A DNA stretch of 64,000 nucleotides from contig BRXU01000002.1 in NCBI GenBank assembly GCA_030267565.1, positions 3,595,501-3,659,500 on the forward strand, in the 5' to 3' direction. Position 1 is the stretch's first letter, and every line of letters begins with the position of its first letter. The stretch comes from Pleodorina starrii. Its lineage: Eukaryota > Chlorophyta > Chlorophyceae > Chlamydomonadales > Volvocaceae. Under the pieces are notes generated by a model that was not told where the DNA came from, did no database searches, and worked only from the letters and a program-made list of their open reading frames with translations. Shown here piece after piece: positions 58,801 to 64,000 of the stretch. The position numbers and the translations under genes are program-made.

Positions 58801-61690
58801 CATTCATCATCGGTGGGTCGGTGGCTCGCAGGCGGCGAACCGGAACCTGGCGGAGGCCATGAAGCGGCTCGAGGAGGAAAAGGTGGGTGTCGGGATGTGG
58901 GGGGAAGGAAGGCGGGGCGAGATGAGGGTGGGGGTGAGGTGCGGCCGCGTGCCGCGTCGGGCGTCCGGATGGTCTGGGCACCTCCATGGCCAGCGGCGCT
59001 GCCGCTGTCGTCCTTCTCCTTGCTGATGGTCGGGTTGGGCGCTCGCGCGCTGCGGCCAGCCGCCCGGTCGCCCGATGGGCTGGATCGGTGGATTGGTGGA
59101 TTGGTGGGGCGGCTCCGGGTGCCGGGTGTGGCATTGGAAGAGATGGACGCCAGCCAAGCCTGCACACCTCTGCGCCCACGCCCACGCCCACGCCCACGCC
59201 CACGCCCACGCCCACGCCCACGCCCACGCCCACGCCCACGCCCACGCCCACGCCCACGCCCACGCCCACGCCCACGCCCACGCCCACGTTTGCCAGCCAG
59301 TCAGCCCGCGTCGTCGCACCGTTTTCTCTACCCCCCATCTCATCCGCCATGCAGGAGCGCATGGATGTACTGCTGGTACGGCAGTACGACCTGCTGCGTT
59401 GCCTGGACGCCAACGGCCGCGTGCGCAAGCCGCGCGGCGATGACGACGGCGAGCACTCGGTGGGCGCATCCAAGAGGAGGATGATGGGTGGGTTGGGTTG
59501 GGTGCAGACCCGCGGGGGTGGGGGTGGGGGTGGGGGTGGGGAGGTTTTGGGTGTAGGGGGGGCATCGAAGGAGGCACAACAGCACCTAACCGCCCACGTG
59601 TCAGTCGAAGTCCAGTATCAATCAGTTCTTCAAGTACAAGCTGCGGATGCCTTCCCACGCGACGATGTGGCGGGGCACGACGTGGTGCGGTGCGGTGCGA
59701 TGTGCCGCCACACCCGCAATCCACTTTCTCACCCGGGCCCGTATCATTTTCCTTGACCCCCGGGTCGATCGATGGCATCCCCACGGGTCGATCCACCGCA
59801 GCCAACGACGCGTCGACGCCTCGACTTCCCGCACGGCTCTCGCCGGAAGCTTCTGTCTGCCTGCCTGCCTGCCTGCCCGCCTGCCTGACTGCCTGCTTGT
59901 CTGGCCCCAGCCCTCCCCCCGCCCACCCGCCCGCCCACCTTGGGTCACCTCACTGCGCTTCTCCTTTTCTGAGCCCCCGGCTTCGGTCCTGGCCCCCCCC
60001 CCGCCTCCCCTTAGCTCGCATTGAGGACGCGCGGCGCTGTCTGGATGCGGCCAAGTCGTCCACGGAGAACCCCATTCAGCTGTTTGAGGTGCTGGGCGAG
60101 GGGGCGGTGAGTGACGAGAGGGGGCGGGGGCGGGCGGGAGGGGGGCCGCCGGGGGGCGCGAAAGAGGCCGCAGGGGCATGCGGCGATGGGCGGTGTGTTT
60201 CGGAGAGCGGCCTCGGGCACGAATGGGCCGCCACCTTGATCGCGTGTCCGCCCGCCCCCCCTCCGCAACGTCCTCAGGGCTTCTTGTTTCATTCTTGTTC
60301 CATTCACTCTTCAAAACCCTAAACCCTCCGTGCCCTCCGTGACCTCGCCTTCCGCAGTTCGGCAAGGTGCAGCGGGGCCTGTGGAGGGGCACGGTGAGTG
60401 CCGGGGGGGGGGTGGATCCAGATCCGCAACCCGATCCAGATCCAGTCAAACCCGGAATTAGAGGGAAACTAGGTAGAGGGAACCGCGATCCACCCGAACC
60501 GTCTGGGGAAGGGTGCGAGCGGCAGCCCGAGGGGGGGCCGAGGGGACTTAGACTGCCCGTTGGCCCTTTTGGAGGGTGCGCCGCTCGCCTCTCGCCTCCC
60601 CCCCCCCCCCGCCCCCGGTGTGGAGGAAGGGCGGTCGGGCCACCGGCGGAAAGGGAAGCAGCCGGAGCCCCCAGGGCACACCTTGACGTCCCCTCGCCAC
60701 CCGCTACCGCCATCGGCGCCGTTGCTATCGAACTAGCTTTGTCAGTACCGGGCGATAAACTGCATACACCCCGTTCTTCCGTCTCCTTCCCCACCCACCG
60801 CCCGTTTTTCTCTCTCCCCCTCTCTCCCCCTCTCTCCCCCTCTCTCGCCCTCTCTCCCCCTCTCTCTCTCTCTTCCCCTCTGGCCTCCTCCCCCGGCCCC
60901 GGTGCCCAGGTGGTTGCCGTGAAGACCATGATCCTGCCCGCCAACATGACCGGCCAGGAGAAGCGCGAGAAGATGGCGGTGATGGAGGCGGCTATCAGCA
61001 GCAGCCTGGTGCACCCCAACATTGGTGAGGGAGGGGGACGGGGGGGCGGTGGGGGGCGGAGGGGAGGGGAGGGGGGCGCGGAGGGAGGGAGGAACGGGCG
61101 GGGAGAGCGGGAGGGGGAGAGGATGAGACGCGGGGTTTTTGAGAGCTGGGGGGAGGGGGAGGGGCCGGAGACGTGCGTGGGCGTCTGGACGAGGGGCCTC
61201 TAGCCGTGCCTGAAGGTCGCGGGATCGATCCCTATCGGGGACAGCAGGCTGCCTTCTCCAACCACACATGTAACCCCACCACGGCATTCCCCGCTCCTTT
61301 CCACCTGCTGCCCGTCCAGCCCCCAAACCCAGCCTTGCCTAACCGCCTGCCCCCCCCGGCCACCAGCGACGCATCGCACTCTTAAGTCTTAACCCCTGTG
61401 CTCCCTCCCTCCCTTGCTCCCGCCCTTTCCCTCCCCCTCCCCCTCCCCGCCCTCCCCCCGCCCTTCTTCCTCGCAGTGACCACCTACACCTACTTCATCC
61501 GGCCCTACCATGAGCCCACGCACAGCAGCGTGCAGCAGATGCTGCCGGCCAGGTGCGCTGCGGGGGGGTGGGGGGTGGGGTGGGGAAGGGGGTATCCACG
61601 TACCTGTCGCCCCCGCCCCCTTCCCACACACGTACCGGCACACGCACGCAAGCAGCCACGGCACCGCTCCCTCAAGACAGGCGGGACGCA

Positions 61691-61724
<34 letters not shown>

Positions 61725-63263
61725 CTCCACCAAGCCAGCCAGCCAGGGGTCTGTCTTGTGCGGCGACTGGTGCTCATTGCATGTAACATAACAACCACCA
61801 GGAGTCGATTCGCACACAGGTCGATGCCGGCGTATATATTGCTGGTTGGCGCCCAGGGGGCTGCCTTGCGCGCCTGTAACGAGCAAGCCGTAGTCGGCTG
61901 GTCGTTAATCGTTTGGTCGTTCGTTGCATTGGCATCGAGGTCCTGGGTGACCGGGTCTCACCGCGTCTGTCGTCCGGGGCCAGCACCTTCCCGGGCGCGG
62001 GGACGCCCATCTTGAAACGCTCCGCCCGCCGCGGCTGCACCACCTCAATCCCCCCCTTTGATACCGTTTACGGCCTCCGGCCTATACGTGGATAACCCCT
62101 CCCCCGCCTCCGGCCTCCGGCCTATACGTGGATAACCCCTCCCCCGCCTCCGGCCTCCGGCCTATACGTGGATAACCCCTCCCCCGCCTCCGGCCTCCGG
62201 CCTATACGTGGATAACCCCTCCCCCGCCTCCGGCCTCCGGCCTATACGTGGATAACCCCTCCCCCGCCTCCGGCCTCCGGCCTATACGTGGATAACCCCT
62301 CCCCCGCCTCGCTGCGGTGCCATCTTTACTGCGCCCTTCACTGCCCGCCGTCCCTTCGCGCCCCACCTGCCCCCTCTCTTGCCCCCGCCTCCGCCCCCTC
62401 CCCCCGCCCCCCTGCGCAGCGCCCAGCCCAGTTACAGCTCCACCACCAAGGCATTCGGCCCCGAGCCCTCCTTTGTCCCGGAGGACGACAGCCTCTCCAC
62501 CGGGGAGTCGACCGTGCACTCCTACGAGGTGGGCTGGGGTGGGGGGTCGGGGTCGGGGTGTTGGGTCGGGGTCAGTCGGGGTGGTATAACGAGAAATCGC
62601 AGCGGAGAAGGAGACGGCGTGAGCGAACGGACCGGGGTCGGGGTGTTGGGTTGGGGTGGGGGGTCGGGGTGGGGGGCAGGGTCGGGACTCATCTTCCGGG
62701 CCGCCCAAGTGGACGGTGCGCGCGTGTTGGACCCGCCACCCCGCCTGCCCGCATGGCCGCACTGCCCGCCCCCCTGCCTCCGCTTACCAACGCTGACCTT
62801 CTTCGCTCCATCGCTTGCGGTTTCGTCTTTCTGGGACCATTCCTTGCGACCTCCCTCCTCCACCTCCCTCCTCCACCTCCCTCCTCCCCGTTCCGACCGA
62901 CCCACCGGACCCACCGCCCCCTCCCGCCCGGTGCAGGTTCGGCTGGTGTTGGAGTTTTGCGACAAGGGCTCGCTCAAGGACGCGCTGGACCAGCATGCCT
63001 TCATGCAAGGTGGGTTGCCCGGGTGGGTGGGTGGGTGGGTGAGGGGGTGGGTGGGTGGGAGACTCGGAGTAGGATGGCCTCGGCGTCTCCGCTCGGTCGG
63101 TCGGTTGGCTGCTGACGTGGCTGCTAATGGGTTTGGTTGCCCACATTGGCCCCTTCGATAGCGCAGTAAGGGAAGAGTGAGACCCGCGGGTCGTTGCTCA
63201 AGTGCGGGCGGCGGGAAGCACAGCTTTTTTAAACATACTCGCATACGCACTCTTTGCGTAACA

Positions 63264-63327
<64 letters not shown>

Positions 63328-63718
63328 GAGCAACATCCATCCAAACACACACACACACACACACATACACTGTTTGCCGAGTAACACATAAACACACAAG
63401 TACACATACACGCGCACACAAACACACAAGCACACACTCGAAACGCACACCCACACCCACCCACACGCAGGTAACGCCTTCAACCTTGGCGCCATGCTCG
63501 AGACTGCCTCCGACATCGCCAAGGCCATGGTGCACATGCACGCTGCCAACGTGCTCCACTCGGACCTCAAGGCCCGCAACATCATGCTAAAGAGCAGCGG
63601 CACCGAGGGGCGTGGAGTGATTGCAAAGGTGGCGGACTTCGGGCTGTCCACGCGCATGGAGCACACGGAGACGCACCTCAGCTCGTGTTTCCAGGGCACA
63701 CTCACGCACATGGCGCCG
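52835..63718 (+). CDS. CHASE-domain receptor kinase of TKL type (3' end outside window)
   Basis: Exons are 52835-53179 (uncertain), 54102-54155, 54501-54623, 55199-55318, 55970-56087, 56697-56812, 57035-57168, 57533-57614, 57750-57887, 58363-58506, 58832-58882, 59355-59487, 60015-60106, 60358-60393, 60910-61024, 61477-61552, 62420-62528, 62937-63009 and 63471-63718, in phase: 769 codons so far. TM1 is [20 protein letters not shown]. The outer part (about 175-415) is a CHASE sensor: [53 protein letters not shown]2 is [20 protein letters not shown], then a short coiled coil. The kinase has GEGAFGKV, Lys567 in [27 protein letters not shown] (Asp718), ADFGLS (Asp742) and MAP(E). HSD replaces HRD. 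It should sense a small extracellular ligand and phosphorylate proteins inside. The gene runs off the right edge. Confidence 0.85.
58520..58552 (-). repeat. Dispersed intron-associated element, short inverted copy
   Basis: ATATCGCAGCGGAGAAGAAG reads in reverse as the CTTCTCCGCTGCG end of the element. It lies 15 bases past the splice donor of intron 58507-58831 in the CHASE kinase gene. Confidence 0.4.
59173..59288. repeat. (CGCCCA)n microsatellite, about 19 copies, in kinase intron
   Basis: Perfect hexanucleotide run in intron 58883-59354. Because the unit is divisible by three, open frames run through it in several frames (for example Trp-Ala repeats on the minus strand); these are not genes. 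Confidence 0.97.
62081..62308. repeat. 40-bp minisatellite, about 5.7 copies, in kinase intron
   Basis: Copies begin with CCTATACGTGGATAACCCCT at 62081, 62121, 62161, 62201, 62241 and 62281. The copies are essentially identical, so the array is young. It ends about 110 bases before the acceptor at 62419. Confidence 0.97.
62584..62630 (-). repeat. Dispersed intron-associated element, inverted copy in kinase intron
   Basis: TCGCAGCGGAGAAGGAGACG followed by GCGTGAGCGAAC is the reverse complement of the 43658-43687 part of the element with two or three changes. Inside intron 62529-62936, antisense to the gene. Confidence 0.6.
63264..63324. repeat. (AC)n microsatellite in the last visible kinase intron
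   Basis: Pure AC run of about 30 units, followed by more CA-rich sequence to 63470 where the acceptor lies. Confidence 0.9.
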
Positions 63719-63983
63719 GTGAGGGGGGAGGTGAAGGCAGGGAGGGAGGGCAGGCAGGCAGGGAGGGAGGGGAGGGGAGGAAGGGGAGGAAAGGGAGAGA
63801 ACGAAGTTGGCCGACGACTGGGGCGGCGTTGCACGGACGGAGGTCGTGTGGCTGCGTGCCTGTGTCTACCTCTTCCGTCACTTGACCCACACACCGAACA
63901 AAGCGGTACCTCGCCTGGTTGCTTTGTCCCGCCCCCGACCAGCCCCATGTTTCCCCTCCTGCACTTCCTCTGCTGGCCCCCCA

Positions 63984-64000
63984 AACCCTAAAACCCTAAA
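63984..64000. repeat. Telomere-like CCCTAAAA motif at window edge
   Basis: Two copies of the Chlamydomonas-type telomere unit. It lies inside an intron of the kinase gene whose coding sequence is incomplete, so it is interstitial and does not mark a chromosome end. Confidence 0.6.

Noticed and set aside
58807..59805. 332-codon minus-strand frame with Trp-Ala repeats
   Set aside because: Generated by the (CGCCCA)n microsatellite in a kinase intron.
61215..61245. B-box-like GGATCGATCCC string
   Set aside because: It is a short self-complementary string in a kinase intron; T-stem pairing and acceptor stem fail.
63984..64000. Chromosome end suggested by telomere-type repeats
   Set aside because: Only two units, within an intron of an unfinished gene.

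Overview
This window is nuclear DNA from a green alga of the Chlamydomonas/Volvox type (volvocine chlorophyte). The call rests on several signs. Coding DNA is extremely GC-rich. Proteins are swollen by Ala/Gly/Pro/Gln runs. Genes are split by many short GT-AG introns full of (CA)n, (GT)n and C-rich tracts. Several genes are followed by TGTAA, the chlorophyte polyadenylation signal. Telomere-like CCCTAAAA strings are scattered in introns. There is no bacterial operon structure. All multi-exon models below were built by hand from splice signals, reading phase and protein family resemblance; exon coordinates are in each entry.

Layout from left to right. 1-349 (-) is an open frame resembling the N-terminal part of a retroelement reverse transcriptase, cut by the window edge. 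401-2106 (-) holds the first four exons of an SC35-like SR splicing factor. After a divergent 2.8 kb gap, 4943-13842 (+) encodes a giant (about 2160 aa) membrane protein with a GAF-like region and a class III nucleotide cyclase domain carrying guanylate-type specificity residues. A 5.5 kb gene-poor stretch (13843-19314) has a perfect 62-bp palindrome and a dispersed hairpin element. Two minus-strand genes follow: a triose-phosphate-translocator-family transporter (19315-22087) and a plastid-type ferritin (23184-27309). The last ferritin intron is almost wholly heptanucleotide satellite.

The middle is plus-strand: a predicted organellar helical-repeat protein (27937-30866), a secretory-pathway nucleotide-sugar transferase of GT77 type (31462-33863), mitochondrial L-2-hydroxyglutarate dehydrogenase (34543-39233, with a 1 kb minisatellite in one intron), and a non-canonical poly(A) polymerase of the TRF4/PAPD5 type (40092-45851). 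A coiled-coil protein of unknown function is on the minus strand (47917-49144); its last exon carries an apparent one-base frameshift. After a repeat-rich gap, the right end is a large plus-strand receptor kinase: TM1, CHASE sensor, TM2, coiled coil, then a TKL-like kinase domain. It runs off the window after 63718.

The genes do not form one pathway. The two sensory genes (guanylate cyclase and CHASE kinase) both show the expanded signalling repertoire typical of these algae. Ferritin (iron store), L2HGDH (mitochondrial redox repair), the transporter and the glycosyltransferase are housekeeping or metabolic. The most unusual material is non-coding: intron-resident satellites, a short element found repeatedly inside introns in both orientations, and the perfect palindrome.
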